A stretch of 64,000 nt of DNA from Tenodera sinensis (lineage: Eukaryota; Arthropoda; Insecta; Mantodea; Mantidae): the NCBI GenBank assembly GCA_030765045.1, contig CM060966.1, positions 63,605,786 to 63,669,785 on the forward strand. The letters are read 5' to 3'. Both the position numbers and the translations under genes were made by a program. Shown one piece after another: positions 1-13,620 of this stretch. Each line of letters starts with the position of its first letter. Positions within the stretch are counted from its first letter, which is position 1. Below the pieces are notes generated by a model. The model saw only the letters and a program-made list of their open reading frames with translations, made no database searches and was not told the DNA's origin.

Positions 1-3000
1 TGTACATTTCTTGAGTGCACAATGAAAATGTGTAAGTTTTGATGTACATTTCTTGTATATACAATGAAAATGTGTAAGTTTTGATGTACATTTCTTGTTT
101 GTACAATGAAAATGTCTATGTTTTGATGTACATTTCTTGAGTGTACAATGAAAATGTGTAAGTTTTGATGTACATTTCTTGTATATACAATGAAAATGTG
201 TAAGTTGTGATGTACATTTCTTGTATATACAATGGAAATGTGTAAGTTTGTGATGTACATTTCTTGTATGTACAATGAAAATGTGTAAGTTTTGATGTAC
301 ATTTCTTGTATATACAATGAAAATGTGTAAGTTGTGATGTACATTTCTTGTATATACAATGAAAATGTGTAAGTTTTGATTTGCATTTCCTTATATACAA
401 TGAAAATGTGTAACTTTTGATGTGCATTTCTTGCATATACAATGAAAATATGTAAGCTTTTGATGTACATTTCCTGTATGTACAATGAAAATGTGTAAGT
501 TTCGATGTATATTTCTTGTATATACAATGAAAATGGGTAGGTTTTGATGTACATTTCTTGTATATACAATGAAAATGTGTATGTTTTGATGTACATTTCT
601 TGTATATACAATGAAAATGTGTAGTTTTGATGTATATTTCTTGTATATACAATGAAAATGTGTAAGTTTTGATGTACAATTCTTGTATGTACAATGAAAA
701 TGTGAAGGTTTGATATACATTTCTTGTACATACAATGAAAATGTGTAGTTATGATGTATATTTCTTGTATATACAATGAAAATGTGTAAGTTTTGATGTA
801 CATTTCTTGTATGTACAATGAAAATGTGTAAGTTTTGATGTACGTTTCTTGTGTATACAATGAAAATGTGTGTGTTTTGATGTACATTTCTTGAGTGTAC
901 AATGAAAATGTGTAAGCTTTGATGTACATTTCTTGAGTGCACAATGAAAATGTGTAAGTTTTGATGTACATTTCTTGTATATACAATGAAAATGTGTAAG
1001 TTTTGATGTACATTTCTTGTTTGTACAATGAAAATGTCTATGTTTTGATGTACATTTCTTGAGTGTTAAATGAAAATGTGCAGCTTTGATGTACATTTCT
1101 TGTATATACAATGAAAATGTGTAAGTTTTGATGTACATTTCTTGTTTGTACAATGAAAATGTCTATAATTAGATGTACATTTCTTGAGTGTACAATGAAA
1201 ATGTGTAAGTTTTGATGTACAAATCTTGTATATACAATGAAAATATGTAAGTTTTGATGTACATTTCTTGTATATACAATGAAAATGTGTAAGTTTGTGA
1301 TGTACATTTCTTGTATGTACAATGAAAATGTGTCAGTTTTGATGTACATTTCTTGTATATACAATGAAAATGTGTAAGTTTCGATGTATATTTCTTGTAT
1401 ATACAATAAAAATGTGTAAGTTTTGATGTACATTTCTAGTATATACAATGAAAATGTGTAAGCTTTGATGTACATTTCTTGTATATACAATGAAAATGTG
1501 TATGTTTTGATGTACATTCCTGGTATATACAATGAAAATGTGTAAGTTTTGATGTACATTGCTTGTATATACAATGAAAGTGTGTAAGTTTTGATGTACA
1601 TTTCTTGTATATACAATGAAAATGTGTAAGTTTCTATGTACATTTCTTGAGTGTACAATGAAAATGTGTATGTTTAGATGTACATTTCTTGATATACAAT
1701 GAAAGTGTGTAAGTTCTGATGTATATTTCTTGTATGTACAATGAAAATGTGTATGTTTTGATGTACATTTCTTGTATATACAATGAAAATGTGTAAGTTT
1801 TGATACACATTTCTTGAGTGTACAATGAAAATGTGTAAGTTTTGATGTGGATTTCTTGTATATACAATGAAAATGTGTATCTTTTGATGTACATTTCTTG
1901 TATATACAATGAAAATGTGTATGTTTTCATGTACATTTCTTGTATATACAATGAAAATGTGTGAGCTTTGATGTACATTTCTTGTATATACAATGAAAAT
2001 GTGTAAGTTTTGATGTACATTTCTTGTATATACAATGAAAATGTGTGAGTTTTGATGTACATTTCTTGTATATACAATGAAAATGTGTATGTTTTGATGT
2101 ACATTCCTTGTATATACAATGAAAACGTGTAAGTTTGATGTACATTTCTTGAGTGTACAATGAAAATGGGTAGGTTTTGATGTACATTTCTTGTATATAC
2201 AATGAAAATGTGTATGTTTTGATGTACATTTCTTGTATATACAATGAAAATGTGTAAGTTTTGATACACATTTCTTGAGTGTACAATGAAAATGTGTAAG
2301 TTTTGATGTGGATTTCTTGTATATACAATGAAAATGTGTATCTTTTGATGTACATTTCTTGTATGTACAATGAAAATGTGTAAGTTTTGAGAAACGTTTC
2401 TTGTGTATACAATGAAAATGTGTGTGTTTTGATGTACATTTCTTGAGTGTACAATGAAAATGTGTAAGCTTTGATGTACATTTCTTGAGTGCACAATGAA
2501 AATGTGTAAGTTTTGGTGTACATTTCTTGTATATACAATGAAAATGTGTAAGTTTTGATGTACATTTCTTGTTTGTACAATGAAAATGTCTATGTTTTGA
2601 TGTACATTTCTTGAGTGTTAAATGAAAATGTGCAGCTTTGATGTACATTTCTTGTATATACAATGAAAATGTGTAAGTTTTGATGTACATTTCTTGTTTG
2701 TACAATGAAAATGTCTATGTTTTGATGTACATTTCTTGAGTGTACAATGAAAATGTGTAAGTTTTGATGTACATTTCTTGTATATACAATGAAAATATGT
2801 AAGTTTTGATGTACATTTCTTGTATATACAATGAAAATGTGTAAGTTTGTGATGTACATTTCTTGTATGTACAATGAAAATGTGTCAGTTTTGATGTACA
2901 TTTCTTGTATATACAATGAAGATGTGTAAGTTGTGATGTACATTTCTTGTATATACAATGAAAATGTGTAAGTTTTGATGTACATTTCTTGCATATACAA

Positions 3001-5624
3001 TGAAAAAGTGTAAGTTTTTGATGTACATTTCTTGTATGTGCAATGAAAATGTGTAAGTTTTGATGTACGTTTCTTGTGTATACAATGAAAATGTGTGTGT
3101 TTTGATGTAGATTTCTGGAGTGTACAATGAAGATGTGTAAGCTTTGATGTACATTTCTTGAGTGCACAATGAAAATGTGTAAGTTTTGATGTACATTTCT
3201 TATATATACAATGAAAATGTGTAAGTTTTGATGTACATTTCTTGTTTGTACAATGAAAATGTCTATGTTTTGATGTACATTTCTTGAGTGTACAATGAAA
3301 ATGTGTAAGTTTTGATGTACATTTCTTGTATATACAATGAAAATGTGTAAGTTGTGATGTACATTTCTTGTATATACAATGAAAATGTGTAAGTTTGTGA
3401 TGTACATTTCTTGTATGTACAATGAAAATGTGTAAGTTTTGATGTACATTTCTTGTATATACAATGAAAATGTGTAAGTTGTGATGTACATTTCTTGTAT
3501 ATACAATGAAAATGTGTAAGTTTTGATTTGCATTTCCTTATATACAATGAAAATGTGTAACTTTTGATGTGCATTTCTTGCATATACAATGAAAATATGT
3601 AAGCTTTTGATGTACATTTCCTGTATGTACAATGAAAATGTGTAAGTTTCGATGTATATTTCTTGTATATACAATAAAAATGTGTAAGTTTTGAAGTACA
3701 TTTCTAGTATACACAATGAAAATGTGTAAGTTTTGATGTACATTTCTTGTATATACAATGAAAATGTGTATGTTTTGATGTACATTCCTGGTATATACAA
3801 TGAAAATGTGTAAGTTTTGATGTACATTGCTTGTATATACAATGAAAGTGTGTAAGTTTTGATGTACATTTCTTGTATATACAATGAAAATGTGTAAGTT
3901 TCTATGTACATTTCTTGAGTGTACAATGAAAATGTGTATGTTTAGATGTACATTTCTTGATATACAATGAAAGTATGTAAGTTCTGATGTATATTTCTTG
4001 TATGTACAATGAAAATGTGTATGTTTTGATGTACATTTCTTGTATATACAATGAAAATGTGTAAGTTTTGATACACATTTCTTGAGTTTACAATGAAAAT
4101 GTGTAAGTTTTGATGTGGATTTCTTGTATATACAATGAAAATGTGTATCTTTTGATGTACATTTCTTGTATATACAATGAAAATGTGTATGTTTTCATGT
4201 ACATTTCTTGTATATACAATGAAAATGTGTAAGTTTTGATGTACATTTCTTGTATATACAATGAAAACGTGTAAGTTTGATGTACATTTCTTGAGTGTAC
4301 AATGAAAATGGGTAGGTTTTGATGTACATTTCTTGTATATACAATGAAAATGTGTATGTTTTGATGTACATTTCTTGTATATACAATGAAAATGTGTATG
4401 TTTTCATGTACATTTCTTGTATATACAATGAAAATTTGTGAGCTTTGATGTACAATTCTTGTATATACAATGAAAATGTGTAAGTTTTGATGTACATTTC
4501 TTGTATATACAATGAAAATGTGTAGTTTTGATGTATATTTCTTGTATATACAATGAAAATGTGTAAGTTTTGATGTACAATTCTTGTATGTACAATGAAA
4601 ATGTGTAAGTTTTGATATACATTTCTTGTATATACAATGAAAATGTGTAGTTTTGATGTATATTTCTTGTATATACCATGAAAATGTGTAAGTTTTGATG
4701 TACATTTCTTGTATGTACAATGAAAATGTGTAAGTTTTGATGTACATTTCTTGCATATACAAGCAAAATGTGTAAGTTTTTGATGTACATTTCTTGTATG
4801 TACAATGAAAATGTGTAAGTTTTGATGTACGTTTCTTGTGTATACAATGAAAATGTGTGTGTTTTGATGTACATTTCTTGAGTGTACAATGAAAATGTGT
4901 AAGCTTTGATGTACATTTCTTGAGTGCACAATGAAAATGTGTAAGTTTTGATGTACATTTCTTGTATATACAATGAAAATGTGTAAGTTTTGATGTACAT
5001 TTCTTGTTTGTACAATGAAAATGTCTATGTTTTGATGTACATTTCTTGAGTGTTAAATGAAAATGTGCAGCTTTGATGTACATTTCTTGCATATACAATG
5101 AAAATGTGTAAGTTTTGATGTACATTTCTTGTTTGTACAATGAAAATGTCTATGTTTTGATGTACATTTCTTGAGTGTACAATGAAAATGTGTAAGTTTT
5201 GATGTACATTTCTTGTATATACAATGAAAATATGTAAGTTTTGATGTACATTTCTTGTATATACAATGAAAATCTGTAAGTTTGTGATGTACATTTCTTG
5301 TATGTACAATGAAAATGTGTCAGTTTTGATGTACATTTCTTGTATATACAATGAAAATGTGTAAGTTGTGATGTACATTTCTTGTATATACAATGAAAAT
5401 GTGTAAGTTTCGATGTACATTTCTTGTATGTACAATGAAAATGTGTAAGTTTTAATGTACATTTCTTGCATATACAATGAAAATCTGTAAGTTTTGGATG
5501 TACATTTCTTGTATGTACAATGAAAATGTGTAAGTTTTGATGTACGTTTCTTGTGTATACAATGAAAATGTGTGTGTTTTGATGTACATTTCTTGAGTGT
5601 ACAATGAAAATGTGTAAGCTTTGA
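1..5624 (+). repeat. Left-array higher-order repeat, copy 1 (5,624 bp)
   Basis: Position x here matches x+5624 in the next copy from base 1 to about 4220, and x+5750 after that. The offset changes because this copy lacks three monomers (126 bp) present at about 9855-9980. The copies are almost identical. By eye I find isolated differences such as C at 729 against T at 6353, G at 1889 against T at 7513, and G at 2516 against A at 8140. A distinctive variant, GTCTATAATTAG at 1161, recurs at 6785 and 12535. Part of the unit is itself duplicated at an offset of 2,268 bp, exactly 54 monomers: TACATTTCTTGATATAC occurs at 1681 and 3949. The phase is arbitrary because the array extends left of the window. 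Confidence 0.9.
43..84 (+). repeat. Exemplar consensus monomer with central dyad
   Basis: This copy matches the consensus exactly. Monomer positions 11-22 (53-64 here) are the perfect palindrome TTGTATATACAA. The flanks extend the dyad imperfectly: TACATTTC on the left can pair with GAAAATGTGTA on the right, allowing one unpaired T and a small A or ATG bulge, so one monomer could form a hairpin of roughly 13-14 pairs. Positions 1-6 (TGTACA) are a second small palindrome. AAAA at 25-28 and TTTT at 37-40 are short A/T tracts. Every plus-strand frame contains a stop (TGA twice, TAA once); the minus strand contains none in any frame. Confidence 0.95.
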
Positions 5625-8600
5625 TGTACATTTCTTGAGTGCACAATGAAAATGTGTAAGTTTTGATGTACATTTCTTGTATATACAATGAAAATGTGTA
5701 AGTTTTGATGTACATTTCTTGTTTGTACAATGAAAATGTCTATGTTTTGATGTACATTTCTTGAGTGTACAATGAAAATGTGTAAGTTTTGATGTACATT
5801 TCTTGTATATACAATGAAAATGTGTAAGTTGTGATGTACATTTCTTGTATATACAATGGAAATGTGTAAGTTTGTGATGTACATTTCTTGTATGTACAAT
5901 GAAAATGTGTAAGTTTTGATGTACATTTCTTGTATATACAATGAAAATGTGTAAGTTGTGATGTACATTTCTTGTATATACAATGAAAATGTGTAAGTTT
6001 TGATTTGCATTTCCTTATATACAATGAAAATGTGTAACTTTTGATGTGCATTTCTTGCATATACAATGAAAATATGTAAGCTTTTGATGTACATTTCCTG
6101 TATGTACAATGAAAATGTGTAAGTTTCGATGTATATTTCTTGTATATACAATGAAAATGGGTAGGTTTTGATGTACATTTCTTGTATATACAATGAAAAT
6201 GTGTATGTTTTGATGTACATTTCTTGTATATACAATGAAAATGTGTAGTTTTGATGTATATTTCTTGTATATACAATGAAAATGTGTAAGTTTTGATGTA
6301 CAATTCTTGTATGTACAATGAAAATGTGAAGGTTTGATATACATTTCTTGTATATACAATGAAAATGTGTAGTTATGATGTATATTTCTTGTATATACAA
6401 TGAAAATGTGTAAGTTTTGATGTACATTTCTTGTATGTACAATGAAAATGTGTAAGTTTTGATGTACGTTTCTTGTGTATACAATGAAAATGTGTGTGTT
6501 TTGATGTACATTTCTTGAGTGTACAATGAAAATGTGTAAGCTTTGATGTACATTTCTTGAGTGCACAATGAAAATGTGTAAGTTTTGATGTACATTTCTT
6601 GTATATACAATGAAAATGTGTAAGTTTTGATGTACATTTCTTGTTTGTACAATGAAAATGTCTATGTTTTGATGTACATTTCTTGAGTGTTAAATGAAAA
6701 TGTGCAGCTTTGATGTACATTTCTTGTATATACAATGAAAATGTGTAAGTTTTGATGTACATTTCTTGTTTGTACAATGAAAATGTCTATAATTAGATGT
6801 ACATTTCTTGAGTGTACAATGAAAATGTGTAAGTTTTGATGTACAAATCTTGTATATACAATGAAAATATGTAAGTTTTGATGTACATTTCTTGTATATA
6901 CAATGAAAATGTGTAAGTTTGTGATGTACATTTCTTGTATGTACAATGAAAATGTGTCAGTTTTGATGTACATTTCTTGTATATACAATGAAAATGTGTA
7001 AGTTTCGATGTATATTTCTTGTATATACAATAAAAATGTGTAAGTTTTGATGTACATTTCTAGTATATACAATGAAAATGTGTAAGCTTTGATGTACATT
7101 TCTTGTATATACAATGAAAATGTGTATGTTTTGATGTACATTCCTGGTATATACAATGAAAATGTGTAAGTTTTGATGTACATTGCTTGTATATACAATG
7201 AAAGTGTGTAAGTTTTGATGTACATTTCTTGTATATACAATGAAAATGTGTAAGTTTCTATGTACATTTCTTGAGTGTACAATGAAAATGTGTATGTTTA
7301 GATGTACATTTCTTGATATACAATGAAAGTGTGTAAGTTCTGATGTATATTTCTTGTATGTACAATGAAAATGTGTATGTTTTGATGTACATTTCTTGTA
7401 TATACAATGAAAATGTGTAAGTTTTGATACACATTTCTTGAGTGTACAATGAAAATGTGTAAGTTTTGATGTGGATTTCTTGTATATACAATGAAAATGT
7501 GTATCTTTTGATTTACATTTCTTGTATATACAATGAAAATGTGTATGTTTTCATGTACATTTCTTGTATATACAATGAAAATGTGTGAGCTTTGATGTAC
7601 ATTTCTTGTATATACAATGAAAATGTGTAAGTTTTGATGTACATTTCTTGTATATACAATGAAAATGTGTGAGTTTTGATGTACATTTCTTGTATATACA
7701 ATGAAAATGTGTATGTTTTGATGTACATTCCTTGTATATACAATGAAAACGTGTAAGTTTGATGTACATTTCTTGAGTGTACAATGAAAATGGGTAGGTT
7801 TTGATGTACATTTCTTGTATATACAATGAAAATGTGTATGTTTTGATGTACATTTCTTGTATATACAATGAAAATGTGTAAGTTTTGATACACATTTCTT
7901 GAGTGTACAATGAAAATGTGTAAGTTTTGATGTGGATTTCTTGTATATACAATGAAAATGTGTATCTTTTGATGTACATTTCTTGTATGTACAATGAAAA
8001 TGTGTAAGTTTTGAGAAACGTTTCTTGTGTATACAATGAAAATGTGTGTGTTTTGATGTACATTTCTTGAGTGTACAATGAAAATGTGTAAGCTTTGATG
8101 TACATTTCTTGAGTGCACAATGAAAATGTGTAAGTTTTGATGTACATTTCTTGTATATACAATGAAAATGTGTAAGTTTTGATGTACATTTCTTGTTTGT
8201 ACAATGAAAATGTCTATGTTTTGATGTACATTTCTTGAGTGTTAAATGAAAATGTGCAGCTTTGATGTACATTTCTTGTATATACAATGAAAATGTGTAA
8301 GTTTTGATGTACATTTCTTGTTTGTACAATGAAAATGTCTATGTTTTGATGTACATTTCTTGAGTGTACAATGAAAATGTGTAAGTTTTGATGTACATTT
8401 CTTGTATATACAATGAAAATATGTAAGTTTTGATGTACATTTCTTGTATATACAATGAAAATGTGTAAGTTTGTGATGTACATTTCTTGTATGTACAATG
8501 AAAATGTGTCAGTTTTGATGTACATTTCTTTTATATACAATGAAAATGTGTAAGTTGTGATGTACATTTCTTGTATATACAATGAAAATGTGTAAGTTTT

Positions 8601-11374
8601 GATGTACATTTCTTGCATATACAATGAAAATGTGTAAGTTTTTGATGTACATTTCTTGTATGTGCAATGAAAATGTGTAAGTTTTGATGTACGTTTCTTG
8701 TGTATACAATGAAAATGTGTGTGTTTTGATGTACATTTCTTGAGTGTACAATGAAGATGTGTAAGCTTTGATGTACATTTCTTGAGTGCACAATGAAAAT
8801 GTGTAAGTTTTGATGTACATTTCTTATATATACAATGAAAATGTGTAAGTTTTGATGTACATTTCTTGTTTGTACAATGAAAATGTCTATGTTTTGATGT
8901 ACATTTCTTGAGTGTACAATGAAAATGTGTAAGTTTTGATGTACATTTCTTGTATATACAATGAAAATGTGTAAGTTGTGATGTACATTTCTTGTATATA
9001 CAATGAAAATGTGTAAGTTTGTGATGTACATTTCTTGTATGTACAATGAAAATGTGTAAGTTTTGATGTACATTTCTTGTATATACAATGAAAATGTGTA
9101 AGTTGTGATGTACATTTCTTGTATATACAATGAAAATGTGTAAGTTTTGATTTGCATTTCCTTATATACAATGAAAATGTGTAACTTTTGATGTGCATTT
9201 CTTGCATATACAATGAAAATATGTAAGCTTTTGATGTACATTTCCTGTATGTACAATGAAAATGTGTAAGTTTCGATGTATATTTCTTGTATATACAATA
9301 AAAATGTGTAAGTTTTGAAGTACATTTCTAGTATACACAATGAAAATGTGTAAGTTTTGATGTACATTTCTTGTATATACAATGAAAATGTGTATGTTTT
9401 GATGTACATTCCTGGTATATACAATGAAAATGTGTAAGTTTTGATGTACATTGCTTGTATATACAATGAAAGTGTGTAAGTTTTGATGTACATTTCTTGT
9501 ATATACAATGAAAATGTGTAAGTTTCTATGTACATTTCTTGAGTGTACAATGAAAATGTGTATGTTTAGATGTACATTTCTTGATATACAATGAAAGTAT
9601 GTAAGTTCTGATGTATATTTCTTGTATGTACAATGAAAATGTGTATGTTTTGATGTACATTTCTTGTATATACAATGAAAATGTGTAAGTTTTGATACAC
9701 ATTTCTTGAGTTTACAATGAAAATGTGTAAGTTTTGATGTGGATTTCTTGTATATACAATGAAAATGTGTATCTTTTGATGTACATTTCTTGTATATACA
9801 ATGAAAATGTGTATGTTTTCATGTACATTTCTTGTATATACAATGAAAATGTGTGAGCTTTGATGTACATTTCTTGTATATACAATGAAAATGTGTAAGT
9901 TTTGATGTACATTTCTTGTATATACAATGAAAATGTGTGAGTTTTGATGTACATTTCTTGTATATACAATGAAAATGTGTATGTTTTGATGTACATTCCT
10001 TGTATATACAATGAAAACGTGTAAGTTTGATGTACATTTCTTGAGTGTACAATGAAAATGGGTAGGTTTTGATGTACATTTCTTGTATATACAATGAAAA
10101 TGTGTATGTTTTGATGTACATTTCTTGTATATACAATGAAAATGTGTATGTTTTCATGTACATTTCTTGTATATACAATGAAAATTTGTGAGCTTTGATG
10201 TACAATTCTTGTATATACAATGAAAATGTGTAAGTTTTGATGTACATTTCTTGTATATACAATGAAAATGTGTAGTTTTGATGTATATTTCTTGTATATA
10301 CAATGAAAATGTGTAAGTTTTGATGTACAATTCTTGTATGTACAATGAAAATGTGTAAGTTTTGATATACATTTCTTGTATATACAATGAAAATGTGTAG
10401 TTTTGATGTATATTTCTTGTATATACCATGAAAATGTGTAAGTTTTGATGTACATTTCTTGTATGTACAATGAAAATGTGTAAGTTTTGATGTACATTTC
10501 TTGCATATACAAGCAAAATGTGTAAGTTTTTGATGTACATTTCTTGTATGTACAATGAAAATGTGTAAGTTTTGATGTACGTTTCTTGTGTATACAATGA
10601 AAATGTGTGTGTTTTGATGTACATTTCTTGAGTGTACAATGAAAATGTGTAAGCTTTGATGTACATTTCTTGAGTGCACAATGAAAATGTGTAAGTTTTG
10701 ATGTACATTTCTTGTATATACAATGAAAATGTGTAAGTTTTGATGTACATTTCTTGTTTGTACAATGAAAATGTCTATGTTTTGATGTACATTTCTTGAG
10801 TGTTAAATGAAAATGTGCAGCTTTGATGTACATTTCTTGCATATACAATGAAAATGTGTAAGTTTTGATGTACATTTCTTGTTTGTACAATGAAAATGTC
10901 TATGTTTTGATGTACATTTCTTGAGTGTACAATGAAAATGTGTAAGTTTTGATGTACATTTCTTGTATATACAATGAAAATATGTAAGTTTTGATGTACA
11001 TTTCTTGTATATACAATGAAAATCTGTAAGTTTGTGATGTACATTTCTTGTATGTACAATGAAAATGTGTCAGTTTTGATGTACATTTCTTGTATATACA
11101 ATGAAAATGTGTAAGTTGTGATGTACATTTCTTGTATATACAATGAAAATGTGTAAGTTTCGATGTACATTTCTTGTATGTACAATGAAAATGTGTAAGT
11201 TTTAATGTACATTTCTTGCATATACAATGAAAATCTGTAAGTTTTGGATGTACATTTCTTGTATGTACAATGAAAATGTGTAAGTTTTGATGTACGTTTC
11301 TTGTGTATACAATGAAAATGTGTGTGTTTTGATGTACATTTCTTGAGTGTACAATGAAAATGTGTAAGCTTTGA
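5625..11374 (+). repeat. Left-array higher-order repeat, copy 2 (5,750 bp)
   Basis: Second full copy of the roughly 5.7-kb HOR, matching copy 1 as described there and copy 3 at an offset of 5,750 bp. The extra 126 bp relative to copy 1 (about 9855-9980) are three monomers with GTGTGAGC, GTGTAAGT and GTGTGAGT tails. The same series of tails is found in the corresponding part of the third copy and in the earlier half-unit (about 1945-2100), so a deletion in copy 1 is more likely than an insertion here. Confidence 0.9.
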
Positions 11375-13620
11375 TGTACATTTCTTGAGTGCACAATGAA
11401 AATGTGTAAGTTTTGATGTACATTTCTTGTATATACAATGAAAATGTGTAAGTTTTGATGTACATTTCTTGTTTGTACAATGAAAATGTCTATGTTTTGA
11501 TGTACATTTCTTGAGTGTACAATGAAAATGTGTAAGTTTTGATGTACATTTCTTGTATATACAATGAAAATGTGTAAGTTGTGATGTACATTTCTTGTAT
11601 ATACAATGGAAATGTGTAAGTTTGTGATGTACATTTCTTGTAAGTACAATGAAAATGTGTAAGTTTTGATGTACATTTCTTGTATATACAATGAAAATGT
11701 GTAAGTTGTGATGTACATTTCTTGTATATACAATGAAAATGTGTAAGTTTTGATTTGCATTTCCTTATATACAATGAAAATGTGTAACTTTTGATGTGCA
11801 TTTCTTGCATATACAATGAAAATATGTAAGCTTTTGATGTACATTTCCTGTATGTACAATGAAAATGTGTAAGTTTCGATGTATATTTCTTGTATATACA
11901 ATGAAAATGGGTAGGTTTTGATGTACATTTCTTGTATATACAATGAAAATGTGTATGTTTTGATGTACATTTCTTGTATATACAATGAAAATGTGTAGTT
12001 TTGATGTATATTTCTTGTATATACAATGAAAATGTGTAAGTTTTGATGTACAATTCTTGTATGTACAATGAAAATGTGAAGGTTTGATATACATTTCTTG
12101 TATATACAATGAAAATGTGTAGTTATGATGTATATTTCTTGTATATACAATGAAAATGTGTAAGTTTTGATGTACATTTCTTGTATGTACAATGAAAATG
12201 TGTAAGTTTTGATGTACGTTTCTTGTGTATACAATGAAAATGTGTGTGTTTTGATGTACATTTCTTGAGTGTACAATGAAAATGTGTAAGCTTTGATGTA
12301 CATTTCTTGAGTGCACAATGAAAATGTGTAAGTTTTGATGTACATTTCTTGTATATACAATGAAAATGTGTAAGTTTTGATGTACATTTCTTGTTTGTAC
12401 AATGAAAATGTCTATGTTTTGATGTACATTTCTTGAGTGTTAAATGAAAATGTGCAGCTTTGATGTACATTTCTTGTATATACAATGAAAATGTGTAAGT
12501 TTTGATGTACATTTCTTGTTTGTACAATGAAAATGTCTATAATTAGATGTACATTTCTTGAGTGTACAATGAAAATGTGTAAGTTTTGATGTACAAATCT
12601 TGTATATACAATGAAAATATGTAAGTTTTGATGTACATTTCTTGTATATACAATGAAAATGTGTAAGTTTGTGATGTACATTTCTTGTATGTACAATGAA
12701 AATGTGTCAGTTTTGATGTACATTTCTTGTATATACAATGAAAATGTGTAAGTTTCGATGTATATTTCTTGTATATACAATAAAAATGTGTAAGTTTTGA
12801 TGTACATTTCTAGTATATACAATGAAAATGTGTAAGCTTTGATGTACATTTCTTGTATATACAATGAAAATGTGTATGTTTTGATGTACATTCCTGGTAT
12901 ATACAATGAAAATGTGTAAGTTTTGATGTACATTGCTTGTATATACAATGAAAGTGTGTAAGTTTTGATGTACATTTCTTGTATATACAATGAAAATGTG
13001 TAAGTTTCTATGTACATTTCTTGAGTGTACAATGAAAATGTGTATGTTTAGATGTACATTTCTTGATATACAATGAAAGTGTGTAAGTTCTGATGTATAT
13101 TTCTTGTATGTACAATGAAAATGTGTATGTTTTGATGTACATTTCTTGTATATACAATGAAAATGTGTAAGTTTTGATACACATTTCTTGAGTGTACAAT
13201 GAAAATGTGTAAGTTTTGATGTGGATTTCTTGTATATACAATGAAAATGTGTATCTTTTGATGTACATTTCTTGTATATACAATGAAAATGTGTATGTTT
13301 TCATGTACATTTCTTGTATATACAATGAAAATGTGTGAGCTTTGATGTACATTTCTTGTATATACAATGAAAATGTGTAAGTTTTGATGTACATTTCTTG
13401 TATATACAATGAAAATGTGTGAGTTTTGATGTACATTTCTTGTATATACAATGAAAATGTGTATGTTTTGATGTACATTCCTTGTATATACAATGAAAAC
13501 GTGTAAGTTTGATGTACATTTCTTGAGTGTACAATGAAAATGGGTAGGTTTTGATGTACATTTCTTGTATATACAATGAAAATGTGTATGTTTTGATGTA
13601 CATTTCTTGTATATACAATG
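11375..13620 (+). repeat. Left-array higher-order repeat, copy 3 (truncated by rearrangement)
   Basis: It follows copy 2 at an offset of 5,750 bp to about 13620, where the match jumps. From about 13636 the sequence instead matches copy 2 near 10154 (offset 3,482). The switch lies between two nearly identical monomer pairs ending in GTGTATGTTTTGATG and GTGTATGTTTTCATG, which is what unequal exchange between misaligned monomers would give. Confidence 0.85.
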
